Shown one piece after another: positions 11,209 through 24,221 of a stretch of DNA of 64,000 nt. The translations under genes were made by a program, and so were the position numbers. Every line of letters begins with the position of its first letter. Position 1 is the first letter of the stretch. The notes under the pieces were generated by a model. The model was given only the letters and a program-made list of their open reading frames with translations, was not told where the DNA came from and did not search any database. This stretch comes from Adineta vaga (taxonomy: Eukaryota > Rotifera), in assembly GCA_021613535.1 (NCBI GenBank), contig CP075492.1, forward strand, positions 2,480,001 to 2,544,000, read 5' to 3'.

Positions 11209-13309
11209 AGTAGTCTGCCGCACACCATACGGTCCAGTCAGTAGATACCCAACTGGTTCATCACCCATATTTATTACATCAGGTGACTTTAACAATGACA
11301 AAAAACTTGATGTGGTTGTGGCCAACTATGATAACAATACTATAAGTGTGTTAATGGGTAATGGAAATCGAACGTTTCAGAATCAAACCGTATTTGTAGC
11401 TGGCAATGGGCCAATATCTTTGGCGTCTGGCGATTTTAATAATGATAATAAACTAGATTTAGCAGTAGCCAACTATGATGACAATACTATAAGTGTGTTA
11501 GTGAATAATGGAGATGGAACGTTTCAGAATCAAACTACATATTCATCTGGTGACTATCCACGATCAATCACAGTGGGTGATTTCGATAAAGATACTAAAC
11601 TCGACTTAGCAGTTGTCAATCAACGCGATAATAATATCAACATATTCCTAGGCAAAGGAGATGGTACTTTTCAGCATTTATCAACATATTCAACTGGTAA
11701 TCTTCCAATATTTATCTTAGCCATTGATTTAACTGCTGATTCAAAACTGGATCTAGTCGTCTTAAACTATTATGACACCACTATTAGTGTCCTACTTGGT
11801 AATGGCGATGGAACATTTCAAAATCAAACTGCGTATTCAACTGGTGTTGGTCCATCGGCTGTCGTAGGAAGTGATTTCAATAATGATACGAAGTTGGATC
11901 TTGCAGTGGTCAACAGTGCTGACGACTCTATTAGCATTTTGTTAGGCAATGGAAATGGAACTTTTCAAAATCAAAGGAAATTTTCGACTGGTGATAGTCC
12001 ATTATCTATTACAATGGGTGATTTTAATAAGGACATGATATTAGACCTAGCTATATCTAATTTAGGAGCTGGTATTCGAGAGATCGATGATATGCATAGT
12101 ATTAGTGTGCTACTTGGTAATGGAGATGGTACCTTCAAAAATCAAACTACGTATCCTACAGGCAAAACTCCATCATCTATCGTATCAGGTGATTTCGATA
12201 ATGATATGAAATTAGATCTCGTAGTAAGCAATATGGGAGACAGTGTTGTTAACTTGCTGTGTGGCAATGGTGATGGAACATTTTTAAATCAAAAACAATA
12301 CGCAACTGGCCGTGTTCCATTGTCTATTACAACAGATGATTTCAATAATGACATGAAATTAGATCTGGCAGTAGTCAACGGTGCAGACAAAAGTATTAGT
12401 ATATTACTTGGTAATGGAAATGGAACATTTAGGAAACAAACCAACTATTCAGCTGGTAATGGTCCATCGTTTATTACTGCAGGTGATTTCAATGATGACA
12501 AGAAATTAGATCTAGTAGTAACCAATAGTGATAATAACAATGTTAGTGTGCTTCTTGGTAATGGGGATGGAACGTTTCAGAAACAAACAATGTACTCAAC
12601 TGGAAGTAATCCAAGTGCTGTAGTGGTTGGTGATTTTAATAACGATTTCAAACTTGATTTAGCAGTGACTAATTATGGTGAATCCACCATCAGCTTATTA
12701 TTAGGCAATGGAAATGGAACATTTCAACGTCAGACAATGCATTCGATTGGAGATTTTCCAGCGTCTATTGTAAAAGGTTATTTTAATAATGATAATAATT
12801 TAGATTTAGCAGTGACGAATTATGCTCAAGGAACTATAAGCGTACTACTTGGAAATGGAAATGGAACGTTCCAGAAACGAATTAAGTATCCATCTGGTGA
12901 TGCTCCATTATCCATCACCGTAGCCGATTTCAATCAAGATTCCAAACTAGACTTAGCAGTAAGTGCTCAAGGAGAGAATAGCGTCAGCGTACTATTAGGT
13001 AATGGAGATGGTACTTTTCAGAACAGAAAATTATATCCAAGTGGTGCTCATTTATATTCCATTTTTTCAGCTGATTTTAATAACGATAATAAATTTGATG
13101 TAGCAGTAACAAATTTTCTGGACGAAAGTGTCAGTATATTACTTGGCAATGGAGATGGTACTCTCCAAGAACGGATAATCTATTCGGTGGGAGGATTTCC
13201 AACGTTCGTAAAAGGAGGTGCTTTCACAAATGATAAAACTAAAGTCGATCTAGTAGTGGCCGAGAGTGGGAATAACAATGTTGCGGTATTTTTAAATACA
13301 TGTTCATAA
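11209..13309 (+). CDS. FG-GAP/VCBS propeller protein with 14 repeats, 5' end unresolved
   Basis: The frame opens just after a TAA at about 11204, runs without a break to the TAA at 13307, and has no good ATG, so an upstream exon is missing or lost. It holds 14 repeats of about 49 residues. Each has a calcium-binding-like loop (D-F-N-N-D-x-K-L-D), a hydrophobic strand, an SVLLGNGDGTFQ turn and a YSTG turn. Repeat 6 has an insertion of about nine residues. Fourteen repeats would make two seven-bladed propellers of the integrin FG-GAP type. The protein ends FLNTCS, like the QTC end of the 28-repeat gene on the other strand. Extracellular binding role inferred from the family. Confidence 0.75.
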
Positions 13310-13463
13310 TTTATTAATTTAATTAAAAATAAATACAAAAAATTCGAAATATCAAAGAAAAAAGAAAGAAAATAAAATTTTGTTCAACTAAGTTTTTTTT
13401 AACGGTCAAAAGGATGTAAGAAACAGCCGTTATTTTAATTTATAAATAAAGTTCTTTTCAGAA
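13310..13463. other. Short spacer between convergent genes
   Basis: AT-rich; separates the stop of the 14-repeat gene (+) from the stop of the decayed membrane gene (-). Confidence 0.5.
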
Positions 13464-15600
13464 TCATAGAATTCGTTTCATTCGATGTTTATGTCGTTTT
13501 TTTGTTTGAATACGTGATGGATTAAAGATATTTTCAAGTTTAGTAAATATCACATACATGGCTAGAGCGTGTCCAGGTATCAGCACAACAAATATAAGAC
13601 TTGTCATTATCGCGATGGGTTGTTTACATGCTTCTTCCTACAATCATCAACATATATGAATAAAAATGTCTTCAAATTGAGATTAGTACTTACAAAATCT
13701 TTTGGATACATAACAGCAGCTGTAGATTCAGTTGTCAGTGATGATGGAGTTGGACCAGCTGTTGTTGGAGCTGCAATAGATGACATCATATATAAGAGAA
13801 ATATAAAGAATGTTTCATTTGTTACCAGCTGTAGTTAGAGGTGAACTTGATGAAGTTGTTGCTGTTGTTGTAGTAACAGGTGCATTCGTTGTAACGATAA
13901 TACTAGTTGTTGTTAACTAAATATCAAAACATTGACAAGGATAAAAAGAATTGTAGAATGAAATGAAATATACCAAAGTATTGATACTTGTTGTTGATGT
14001 TGGTTTTGTTGTTACTGTCACTGTTGTAAATGGTGTTGTTGTTGTTGTCGATGATACTGCGGGATTCCAAATATTAAATACCCAATAAGTTTTATCAGTG
14101 ATGGGTGCAGATTCAGGTCCTAACAATGTCATTTCATTTCAATTGATCTTATATCAACAAACAATGACTTACCACAAAACTCAGTTCCACTCACAACACC
14201 TACAAATATCGATACAAGATTTAAGAATCCAAAGAGATCATCTCAAGAGAACACATACCACTCTCCATTGTGATGTAGTAGAAGTGACCAGGTTCCCAAA
14301 TGACAGTTATAAAACGAATGACAGTTGTGAAACCGGTGAATGTGACTTCAGGTGCCCAACCACAATCAAACTGTGCCACAGCGGTGTCATTTGCAGCATC
14401 TCGAAAAGAAATTGTTGTACCATTACGCGTTGGTCGATTGACTGACTTTGTTGCTAAAAAGATAACACAATCAAAATACATCGAATGATAAAATCCACGA
14501 AGTTTACTTTGAAAGGAGAAAACTGTCTGATTTTTAAAAACAGTTCTAATTGGAGAAACTGAACCTTGAACTATGGTTGGTCGAATGATGCCAGGTGATT
14601 CAAAACCAACTAAAAATGTGACACACCATTGATTAGATTGAAGATTATTATTGTCAATGGCACCAGCACAAAATGGCTCGGGATCATATTGATTCGATTG
14701 TGGAACCTAACTGAGAATTAAATGATAAATACCTATTCAACGATAGAAATAAGATCAAACTTAAAGATTGAGATGAGACTAACCTGGATTTGGATTGAGA
14801 ATCGCACTCTTTTTCATACCAATCGGAGAACTTGTTATAAAATCATCAATTGTTTGACCAGGGCAAAATGTTTGAACGATAACATATTCAGTGACATTTG
14901 AATTGATCGGTGTAACAATACGAGCTAATGAAATTTTTCAAAATAAGTCTAGATAAAGGTTTGTAGTAGTATATTAACTTACCTTGATTAGGTCGATTAC
15001 CAATGATCTCTGGCGGTTTTGTACAACCAGTGGGTGCAGGATAACTATAAAAAAGAAACTGAAGTGGCACAGAACTCATTGTTGTTAGTGATGTTGAAGT
15101 ATAACAATCTTCGATTTGTAATGCAATTCCTGCATACCAACCAGAGGTTGTTAATGTAGACACAATAGTACAGTTTTCTGGAATAAGTTTTGCACCAGGA
15201 ATGCCACTACAAATTCCACCACATTCATCGAATTGATTTGTGTTACCAGATGTATTTGACCATCGACATTTCAAGATGTCTAAACCATCAAAATCCGGCA
15301 TTTGAACAACATGGGAATATTGCACATACCCAGAACTAACATCAAGTTTTGAGCTATAGTCTGTACAATATGTTTGTGAAGTCCAAGCGTTCCATTTCGA
15401 ACAGCTACCAGCTGGAGATGCAGTTGTACATCGAACATTATTGCCTCCACTAATGGTACCACCATTCGCAATAGTTGTATAATCACAATAAAAAGCATCA
15501 CGACGCCATGAATATCGTTCACGCATGGAGAAAATCCGCTGTAAGTCCATTAGGTGTTGCATTAGCAGATCGTCTAGAAATCGACCAAGTTCAAAATTAT
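13464..15600 (-). pseudogene. 5'-truncated paralogue of the polycystin-1-like N-terminal module, with Thr-rich stalk and one TM helix
   Basis: Reading leftward from about 15600, exons encode a Cys-rich extracellular module (ERYSWRRDAFYCDY, DECGGICSGIPGAKLIP, then ALQIEDCYTSTSLTTMSSVP), a second part with FCPGQTIDDFITSSPIGM and FDCGWAPEV, a Thr/Ser stalk, one C-terminal TM helix (IAIMTSLIFVVLIPGHALA) and a short basic tail ending at 13464. The same module, in the same order, forms the N terminus of the polycystin-1-like gene at 41.2-43.2 kb. The first exon with its start and signal peptide is gone: homology stops at about 15600 and hairpin H4 starts at 15625. Two frame breaks (about 15540 and 14707) support decay. 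Other introns are about 55-65 nt and in phase. Confidence 0.65.
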
Positions 15601-15624
15601 TAGAAAAGTTAAAATAACTAACAA

Positions 15625-15692
15625 TCTTGAGTGTGGGTGTGGGTGTGGGTGTGTGCGAATACAAGAGACTCACAGCCACCGACACCCTCAAG
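15625..15692. repeat. Telomere-like TGTGGG hairpin H4
   Basis: The left arm CTTGAGTGTGGGTGTGGG continues as GTGTGGG. The right arm is CACAGCCACCGACACCCTCAAG-like (15671-15692). The outer ends form the CTTGAG...CTCAAG palindrome and the loop contains ATACAAGAGAC, shared with H9. Further ACACC-type sequence without a partner arm lies at 15735-15752. H4 replaces the first exon of the truncated gene to its left. Confidence 0.85.
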
Positions 15693-15837
15693 ATTTTTAA
15701 CTTGAGAAACTACATCTTCATAATCCAACATCCATACCACACCAACACCCTTTTACAAGACGAAAAGAATGTTTTTATTACGAAAAATATCGATTTTCTT
15801 TTAAACCATTAATTCTATATTTTAAATAAAAATAAAA

Positions 15838-18800
15838 TTAACAAGTTTGTAAATAAATGCTTAAACTGTCACTTCCATGATTTGCAATAGCAACATCCAT
15901 TTTTCCATCATGACTAAAATCAGCAGCAGCAATTGAAAATGGCTGTGATCCATATGGTAATACATAGAACATAATATCGTCAAATGTTGCATCACCATGA
16001 CCGAGAAAAACTCCAAATTTATTATTGTTATAACTGATAACGACAATATCTAGTATTTGGTCATGATTAAAATAGCCCGTAATAACAGAATAAGGAGACG
16101 AAAATGAGCCAGTGAAATAGGTTGTTTGATTGGTAAACGATCCATTCCCATAGTTTAAAAAAATACCAATATTATCAGATTGAAAATTAGCAGTAACAAT
16201 ATCTAAATGATTATCATGATTGAAATCACCCGTTGCTAATGCAAAAGGAGACGATGATGATCCAGTTGAATATGTTGTTTGATTTGTAAATGAAAAATTT
16301 CCATAGCCAAGAAAAACACCAAAGTTATTAGTGGCTGAATTAGCAACAATAATATCGGCATAAGTATCATTATTAAAATCATCAATAACAAATGATCGTA
16401 ACTGTGAATTATTACCAGTTAGAAGTGTTGTTTGTTTGATGAAAACAAGATTTGGACAACCATACATGACAACTATTGTATTGTCACCAGCATTTGTTAC
16501 AACAAAGTCAAGTATATTATCATTATTTAAATGAGAGACAGCTAAAGCTTGTGGACTTGAACCAGTTGTATGTGTTATTTGAGACGAAAATAGTCCATTT
16601 CCATGGCCTAACAAAACACTGACATAATTACCATCATAATTAGTTAGAATTATATCTTGATAATCATCGTTATTAAAGTCACCAATAGCCACATTTAATG
16701 GAGTGAGACCAACTGGAAATGTTGCTTTATTTGTGAAAGTTCCATTATCGAGACCCAACAGGATAGTTATTGTATTCCCGAACTGATTAGCTATAACAAT
16801 ATCTAGTTGAGTATCATTATTTATGTCGCCAATAGCTATTCCGAATGGACCCTCACCAACTGCATATGTGACTTGCTCGGCAAATGAACCATTGGAAAAT
16901 CCCCAAAAAATACCAATATTATTATCCCAAAAATTACTAACAGCGAGATCCAATTGATTATCGTTATTCAAATCAGTGACAACAACATAGATTGGATACT
17001 GCCCAGTTGCACATGTAATTTGAGTAGTAAATGATCCATTACCATATCCATACAAAATACTTATATTATTGTCATCGCCGTTGGTAACTACTAAATCTAG
17101 TCTTTTATCGTTGTTAAAGTCACCAATAGCTACAGACCATGGGGAAGTGCCAGTTTTATATCTCATTTCATTTGTAAACGAACCATTTTTATATCCAAGG
17201 AAGACACTTAGATCATTCGAGTTCAAATTAGTAACAACAAGATCTGTTTGATTGTCATTATTTAAATCACCCATTGCTAAATATATTGGATTGAAGCCAG
17301 TAGAATATGTCGCATGATTTCCAAAACTTCCATCACCTTGTCCAAAAAGAATACTTACATCATCAGAATCAAAATGAATAACAATAATATCAAGGTAACT
17401 ATCATTATTGATGTCATTTAGTAATATATATTGTGGAAGTATACCAATTGAATATGTCTTTTCAGTTGTAAAAGATCCAGTATTGTATACAGTAAATATA
17501 TCTATACTATCACTATTATCATATCCAACTACAATTTCTGATTGTCCATCATTATTAAAATCACCAGCAGAAACGATCAATGGAGGAGATTTAGAAGGAA
17601 TTTGATAAGTTGTTTGAGAAGTAAATGAACCATGATGGTCTCCAAGTAACATTCCTATTTGATTAAGACCAGAAAGAGTTACAGCAATATCTAATTGAGT
17701 ATCTTTATTAAAATGACCAAGAGTAAGTGAAGATGGTTGCGAATTTGAATTCATATTGATCATAATTTCATCGAGAAAAGTTACATTATCATCATGTCCA
17801 TAAAGAATTCCAATATTATCTGTACCATAATTAGCAACAATAATGTCTAATTGAGTATCGTTATTGATGTCACTAATAATCATCGATCGTAATTGAGATC
17901 CACCACCCGATGCATATGTGAGTTGATTTACAAGAGCACCTCTATTATATTGAAGTAAGATACCTACAGTAGCATTATTATAATTTGTTACAATCAAATC
18001 CAATCGTGTATCATTGTTAAAATCTCCAATAGCTATGGAGTAATAAAATGGATTGACGTAGTATGACACTGCGTAGCTGAATGTTCCATCTCCTTGTCCA
18101 AATAAAATAAATACAGCTGACGATGCAGAAGCACCGATAACGATATCCAATCGTGTATCATTATTCATATCAACAATAACCATAGATGTTGGGTAAAAAC
18201 CCGCTCCATACGTAACCTGTGGAAGAAAAGAACCATTGCCATAGCCTAAGTAAACGCTTACAGTACTGCTATAATAATTAGCAACAACAACATCCATTCG
18301 ACTATTATTATTCAAATCAGCAGCTGCTACAAAACATGGTTGTGTACCAGCAAGATATTTGATTTGATTTGAAAAACTTCCATTGGCATATCCTAGAAGA
18401 ACACTAATACTTCTATTACCAAAATTGGTAACTACAAGATCAAGTTGATTATCATTATTCAAATCAGTTATTGTTACACATTGTGGTTGCGAACCCGTTG
18501 AATATCTCATTTCAGTTTCAAAACTTCCACCACCAATTCCTAATAGAATACTGACCGTATCATTATCATAATTAGCAACAACAATATCTAACAGATAATC
18601 ATTATTCAAATCACCAACAGTCACAAAAACTGGTTTAGTACCAGTTGAATATATATGTGGAGTTAGAAAGGTTCCCTTATCAGTTCCAAAAAATATATAA
18701 ATATTACTACTGTTAGCATTCGTAACAACCATATCCATATTGGTATCGTTATTTAAATCAGCAACTGCCACTGCAGTTGGATTAGAATCAGTTGAATACG

Positions 18801-20486
18801 ATATTTCGCTTCCAAACGATCCATCACCGTGCCCGAAACGGATCACCAAAGTATTATTCGTTTGCATAATAAGTATCATATCTAATATTGCGTCATGATT
18901 CAAATCACTGACAGTTACAAAATATGTTGGATAGCTAACAGTATCCCATGTACTTAATGAAAAACCTTCAAAATAACCTTTAAGAATATCAATATTTCCA
19001 GTATCATTATTAATAATAATTGCATCTAATCGATTATCTTTATTATAATCACATAAAGCAAATGATATTGATGAAGAAGATCCAGTTGAATTCATTCTTG
19101 CATCTGCAAAACTTCCATTTGCATAACCTAAAAGCAATCCTGTATTATTTATTCCAATATTAATGAAAAATAAATCTAATCGATTATCTCCATTGAAATC
19201 ACCAACATCAATTGAATATGGAGAAGATGAATTAATTGAATACAATGTTTCTTTTATAAAATTTCCATTAGCATTATTTAAATATACACCGATATTTTTT
19301 GTACCAAAATGAGTCACTGCAATATCAAGATATTGATCAGAATTAAAATCACCAACAGTAACTGAAGTTGGATGAGAATTAATTCCAGTAGAAATAATAA
19401 ATTGATTTAATAATGTTTTATTATGATTGAATAAAAGAATTTCAATATTATTTGTTTCATAATTTACAATAATAATATCTAAATTATCATCATTATTTAA
19501 ATCTCCAGTAGTTAATGCATACGGAAATGAATCATATCCAGTTGAATAGGTAAATAAATTTGAAAAAATATAATTTCCATTTCCATAGAAAATACTAATA
19601 CTATTAGTTCCATAATTAATAATAATAATATCAATAAATGTATCTCTATTAAAATCAACTAAATGAATTGATATTGGTCGTGAAATACCAGTTGAGATTT
19701 CTACTTGATCTTTAAATGATCCATTTCTAAATCCATAAAAGATTCCAATTGAATGTGTGCCATAATTAGCAACAACAATATCCAAAACTAAATCATTGTT
19801 AAGATCATTTATAGCAACCATCATTGGATTTGAATTACTACCAGTTGAATATTCAATTTGTTTAGAAAAATTTCCATTATTATTTCCAAAATACAGGGCA
19901 ATCTTATTAACAATCGAATTAACAACGACCATATCAATCCAATTATCTTGATTAAAATCAGCAACAGCAACAGATCGAGGACCATAATAATATTCAATTG
20001 GATTTTTATCTGTTCGAACATAATTTAATCCACAAATTGATACTAAAAGAAGTACATAATACAAACAAGATATTTTCTCATTAAAAATATACCTTTAGGT
20101 TTTGGTGTAGTTAAACAAATGATAATAATACCACTGATCATTATAATACATGTAAATATACAAGATATGATAGTAGCGACAATATGATTGGGAATTGTAA
20201 AACCAAAACATTTCCTTAAAATAATTCAATAAAAGATTAGAAAATGAAAAAAATGCATGATATACAATTTTCGTTTCTTTTTATCGTTTAAAATGATTTG
20301 CTTAGTTCTTGTTGGATTTTTTCTATTCGAGAGAGGTTGGGAATTAATTTGTAATGCATGAGAGAATTGCCATTCGACACTCGTATGTTCTGCTGATTCA
20401 GTTCCTCTACGAATCGAATTAATTTCTCCCTAAATTCAAATAATAACAAAAAAAAATAGAAAAGATTGATTCCATACTTGATTCAT
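15838..20486 (-). CDS. Type II membrane FG-GAP/VCBS propeller protein with 28 repeats
   Basis: The last exon (15838-20042) holds 28 FG-GAP/VCBS repeats and ends in QTC. An ATG at 20060-20064 would give a signal-like start, but it lies inside what looks like a 50-nt intron. A better model has four exons: 20478-20486, 20266-20429, 20093-20214 and 15838-20042. Its introns are 48, 51 and 50 nt, every junction is in phase, and the total is exactly 1,500 codons. It starts MNQGEINS, has about 57 polar residues, one TM helix (about 69-92, IVATIISCIFTCIIMISG) and then the propeller region, so the repeats face outside the cell. Twenty-eight repeats fit four seven-bladed propellers. Each repeat has a D-x-N-x-D-x-x-x-D calcium loop. 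Function unknown; adhesion or recognition is inferred. Confidence 0.75.
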
Positions 20487-21726
20487 ATTGAATTGTATCG
20501 ATTTGATTTTTATCGAAATCTATCTAAAAAGAAAAAAGAAAATAAATACAAATATATTCAGGTACATCGGTGATGACTGAAGAATATTCATTCATTTCTT
20601 TTTATTCAAATAATTTATGAAATGAATGTTATCATATTATATGAATCACAAAATATTTTTTCAAGGTAATTATTCGACATGACCGTAGAATGATGACTGA
20701 AGTATATACATTATTTTTAGTAAAAAAGAAAAAGTAATATAATAGGTGATCAGTCATCATGTAGAACGAAATATCTTTGCTTTTTAGAAGAAAGATTTAC
20801 TTTTATCATTAATATGCGTGAATAAATGATATTTATAATACTTTTCTCTCAATTTCTATTCGATAAGAAACATTGGAATACATACGATTTTCTCTATGTG
20901 ATAATGTTATGTTTGCATATCAAATATCTCTTCGTCGTTTCAGTTGAATAAATCATCAAATCATATTCAACAATAGAACGAAAAAAGAAACCATGTTTTT
21001 TTTACCTTAATAATTTCTATATTTTTGTAATTTAATTGGAAATTAATCGAATGGATACATATATATATATATTTCAGATTCAGTGTCATTTCATCGATTT
21101 AATACGAGTAATTCTAAGAAGAGAAAAAGAACATCATTGAGACTTTTCACCGATTGTTTTACTGATTTTAATGAAATACTCATTTAGCGACCATAAATCT
21201 TCTTCATATCAATTTATTAAATCACGTATAGTAACTCCCAAGATGTTCATACGCACGGAAACAAATTTTAATTGATATTGCGGTTTTTATGAACTGCAAA
21301 AGTCAGACCTTTTATTAGGCTTTTAAAAACTGCTACAAACCACGGTTCTTAACGGGTGTGGGTGCTGTTGGCTTCTTCACCCTCATCCACACCCACACCG
21401 TATTGTTTCGAAATCAACATATCATTATTCTTTTTGAAGTATATAACATTTGCAAGACTATGTGAAGAAAAGGGCATGTAGTTACTTTCTTCTTTTCTTT
21501 TCTTTTTTGACTCAATCTTTTAGTGAAGATAAAAACATGAGAAAGAAAAAGAAAAACACATATTTACTTTCACACTGAAACAATAAAGATTTTGTAAATA
21601 CATCAATAGTATGGTTACAATTTCAGCAGAGGTTCGTAATTATTTCAAATTGGATTTATTAATAATTTTCCTCAATTTAATGGTGGTCAATCATAGAATG
21701 ATACAAATACATGCGGAATAAATTAT
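20487..21726. other. AT-rich spacer with hairpin H6
   Basis: Low-complexity AT-rich DNA, a (TA)n run near 21058 and hairpin H6. No coding segment recognised. Confidence 0.5.
21353..21400. repeat. Telomere-like TGTGGG hairpin H6
   Basis: CGGGTGTGGGTG pairs with CATCCACACCCACACCG across about 20 nt. One of the cleanest palindromes in the set. Confidence 0.85.
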
Positions 21727-21905
21727 ATGACTAATATTTACCCAAATAATGAAAAACTCAATTTAACATTATTACAAAAAATATCTGTTGAGTATGGGGA
21801 TTCAAATAAATGGGATTTAAGTACATTAACTAATATTCTAATATATAGTACTCGTCCGATAACATTAACTCCAGATGATATACAATAGCTCGATCAGGAA
21901 AAACA
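21727..21905 (+). pseudogene. Unidentified coding fragment ending at hairpin H7
   Basis: About 53 codons with protein-like composition (NEKLNLTLLQKISVEYGD, then STLTNILIYSTRP and LTPDDIQ) end in TAG at 21886. The same frame continues as LDQEKHFW right up to the hairpin at 21909. I do not recognise the family. A stop upstream and the hairpin downstream bound it, so it is most likely a broken gene piece. Confidence 0.35.
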
Positions 21906-21908
21906 CTT

Positions 21909-21973
21909 CTGGGTGAGAGTGTGGGTGAAGATACGGTAAGAACCAACCTCACCCATACCCTTACCCACCCTCG
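21909..21973. repeat. Telomere-like TGTGGG hairpin H7
   Basis: TGGGTGAGAGTGTGGGTGA faces TCACCCATACCC followed by TTACCCACCCTCGA. The right flank (CATCAATGAA) resembles the right flank of H15. Confidence 0.8.
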
Positions 21974-22389
21974 ATCATCAATGAAAGAGTTGTGTACGGG
22001 ATTACCTCTTTTAGTTATATAATGGAGAGCGTCAGAGTACGATTTATTTTTAATGCTATGTAAGAACATTTTTTCTTTTCCTCCTTCCGTACTTTTGCTC
22101 GAGCATGTTCGTAGTATTACATGACGAAGCATTTTTTCTTTTTCATACATTTGCGAAAGGTCACCTATTCATATATAAAGATATGTTTTCGATCCCACTA
22201 TCACAAATTTTGTTGTTGTCTCTACAAACGTGATACGCACTGATCTCAAGTTTTGTTTAAAATACATGGAGATTCAAGTAGATCATCACCAGATAGATTT
22301 TCTCGTTTCGAAAGCCTTTTTTCAAATGTTCATCTTATTGAAAAGTCTTATTTTTAGATTCTCGTTGTCTAAATTTTACCAACCATAAC
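21974..22389. promoter_or_regulatory. Probable promoter and 5' UTR region of the aldo-keto reductase gene
   Basis: No coding segment is seen, and the region immediately precedes the reductase ATG. A TATA-like ATATATAAAG lies at about 22170-22180. Promoter identity is inferred from position only. Confidence 0.3.
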
Positions 22390-24025
22390 ATGCAACCAGC
22401 ACCACTCCCTCCATCTGATCTAGGTCGATACCGTATTCTATCGCCCACCGCAGCTGTTCGAGTGTCTCCACTATGTTTGGGTGGAATGTCTATTGGTGAT
22501 GCATGGGAAGCGATGGGCACACAATCCAAAGACAATTCTTTTAAAATTCTCGATGCATTTTTCGATGCAGGTGGTAACTTCATTGATGTAGCAAACAACT
22601 ATCAGAACGAACAAAGTGAAACCTGGATAGGAGAGTGGATGGCTAAGCGACAGAACCGTAGTCAAATAGTGATTGCGACTAAATTCACAACTGGCTATAG
22701 ATCCGATTGGAAAAAAGAACCGATTCATGTGAATTTTGCTGGAAACTCAGCTAAGTCTTTACACGAAAGTTTAGCCGCTTCTTTGAAGAAACTTCAAACG
22801 GATTATATCGATCTCCTCTACGTGCATTGGTAATGATTTAGTTTCACTTCCGCTTGATGAATGACTATAAGATAGATGCTGAGTAGAGATTTATCTCGAA
22901 CAGAAGTTTAGATAGTTCGTTGACATTCTATAGAAACTTCTACGAATTCAATTGAGATTTGGTGTTTTCTATTCTAGGTGGGATTATACTTGTTCAATTC
23001 CTGAATTGATGCAGTCACTTGATCATCTGGTGAAAGCGGGAAAAGTTCTCTACTTGGGAGTGAGTGATACACCTGCCTGGATTGTTTCAAAAGCAAATCA
23101 ATATGCACGAGATCATGGGCTTCGTCAATTCTCGGTCTATCAAGGACTATACAACGCTGCCAAACGCGACGCAGAAAGGGACATTCTACCCATGGTTCAA
23201 GACGAAGGAATGGCCTTTGCACCGTGGGGTGCCCTGGGTCAGGGAAAATTCAAAACACAAGAGCAACTAGAAGAGATGAAGAAGACAGGTGATCAGGGAA
23301 GAACATTTCAAGGCCTAGCAAAAAGTAAATAATCTTCCCTCTTGAATTTTCTAAGTTTACGAGTAATAGTGTCGAAGATTTGATTTGACTTCACTTGTTT
23401 AGTGTCTCTTTTGAGAGTAGCAATATCGTTCAAAAGATAATCTTCGATGAGATATAGGATTGCCCAGATAGTTCTTGCAACAGCTCTTTAGATGATCGAA
23501 TCATTATGCATCGTAAAAATCGAGCCATAGAAAAAGCATCAGCATAGTACAAGTAAAATAGAAAGCAAGAAATAGTATATTTTGCTTGAAATACAAAGAC
23601 AAGCTTCTTTGAATATTTGTGTGATCTATCTTTTAATTTAACTTGTGATAAAGTGTTTGATGTTTGTCTGTGAAATTATTTTAGATTCACCCGAAACTAT
23701 CAAAGCGATTACAGCTGTGCTGGATAAAATCGGTAAATCACGAAAGGTGGCACTGACACAAATTGCTTTGGCTTATGTTTTGGCGAAGCAGCCATATATC
23801 TTTCCGATTGTTGGTGTTCGAAAACTAGAACATTTACAAGATAGTATCGATGCCTTAAAACTGCGTTTAACTCAAGAAGAAATCAAAGAAATCGACGAAG
23901 CAAACGATTTCGATATTGGCTTTCCTCATGATTTTACTGGCACTCAATCCAGTGGAAATATTCTCTTGAAATGGGTGGGTCATTACGATTGGGTTGAAGC
24001 ACCGAAGAGTCTCAATGCTAGTTAA
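22390..24025 (+). CDS. Aldo-keto reductase of the fungal aryl-alcohol dehydrogenase type
   Basis: Exons 22390-22829, 22978-23324 and 23685-24025 splice in phase (introns 148 and 360 nt) to 375 residues; the first junction recreates a WW pair. The NADPH-dependent AKR tetrad is present: Asp66, Tyr71, Lys98 and His146 ([22 protein letters not shown]). [27 protein letters not shown] and [15 protein letters not shown] are the wording I know from fungal aryl-alcohol dehydrogenases and norsolorinic-acid-reductase-like enzymes rather than animal AKRs. That suggests horizontal transfer followed by intron gain, which fits bdelloids. The introns are longer than the window norm. Likely a cytosolic reductase of aromatic aldehydes; the substrate is not deducible. 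Confidence 0.85.
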
Positions 24026-24084
24026 ACACAATAAGAAAACTTTAATAATTTAGTTTTATGAATTCTTTTTCAGTTCTCTCAAAT

Positions 24085-24221
24085 AAACGCATATTAACAG
24101 TGCAGTGCAGTGTTTTCACTTGATGAAAGAAAAGGAACTGAACTTCATCGTCAAATTGATCACTATAATGCAGCGATTTCAATTGTAAAGACATTTTTTC
24201 TTGAAAATAACATACCTATCT
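24085..24221 (+). pseudogene. Unidentified coding fragment cut off by hairpin H8
   Basis: The frame reads SLDERKGTELHRQIDHYNAA, then ISIVKTFFLENNIPIS, and runs straight into the hairpin's GAGGGCGGGTGTGGG with no stop between. Composition is protein-like and amphipathic; family not recognised. It sits 60 nt after the reductase stop. Coordinates may be off by a base or two. Confidence 0.35.

Noticed and set aside
13917-14132. Independent small Thr-rich protein
   Set aside because: It is an exon of the decayed polycystin-module paralogue, with splice sites on both sides.
20043-20092. Signal peptide beginning at ATG 20064 for the 28-repeat protein
   Set aside because: It lies in a 50-nt segment with GT..AG ends; splicing it out joins TM-encoding exons in phase.
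20290-20430. Alternative reading (EKLIRFVEELNQQ...) ending in TAA, suggesting a separate gene
   Set aside because: The other frame continues in phase through two introns into the propeller gene and begins with an ATG; both cannot be used, and the spliced frame explains more.
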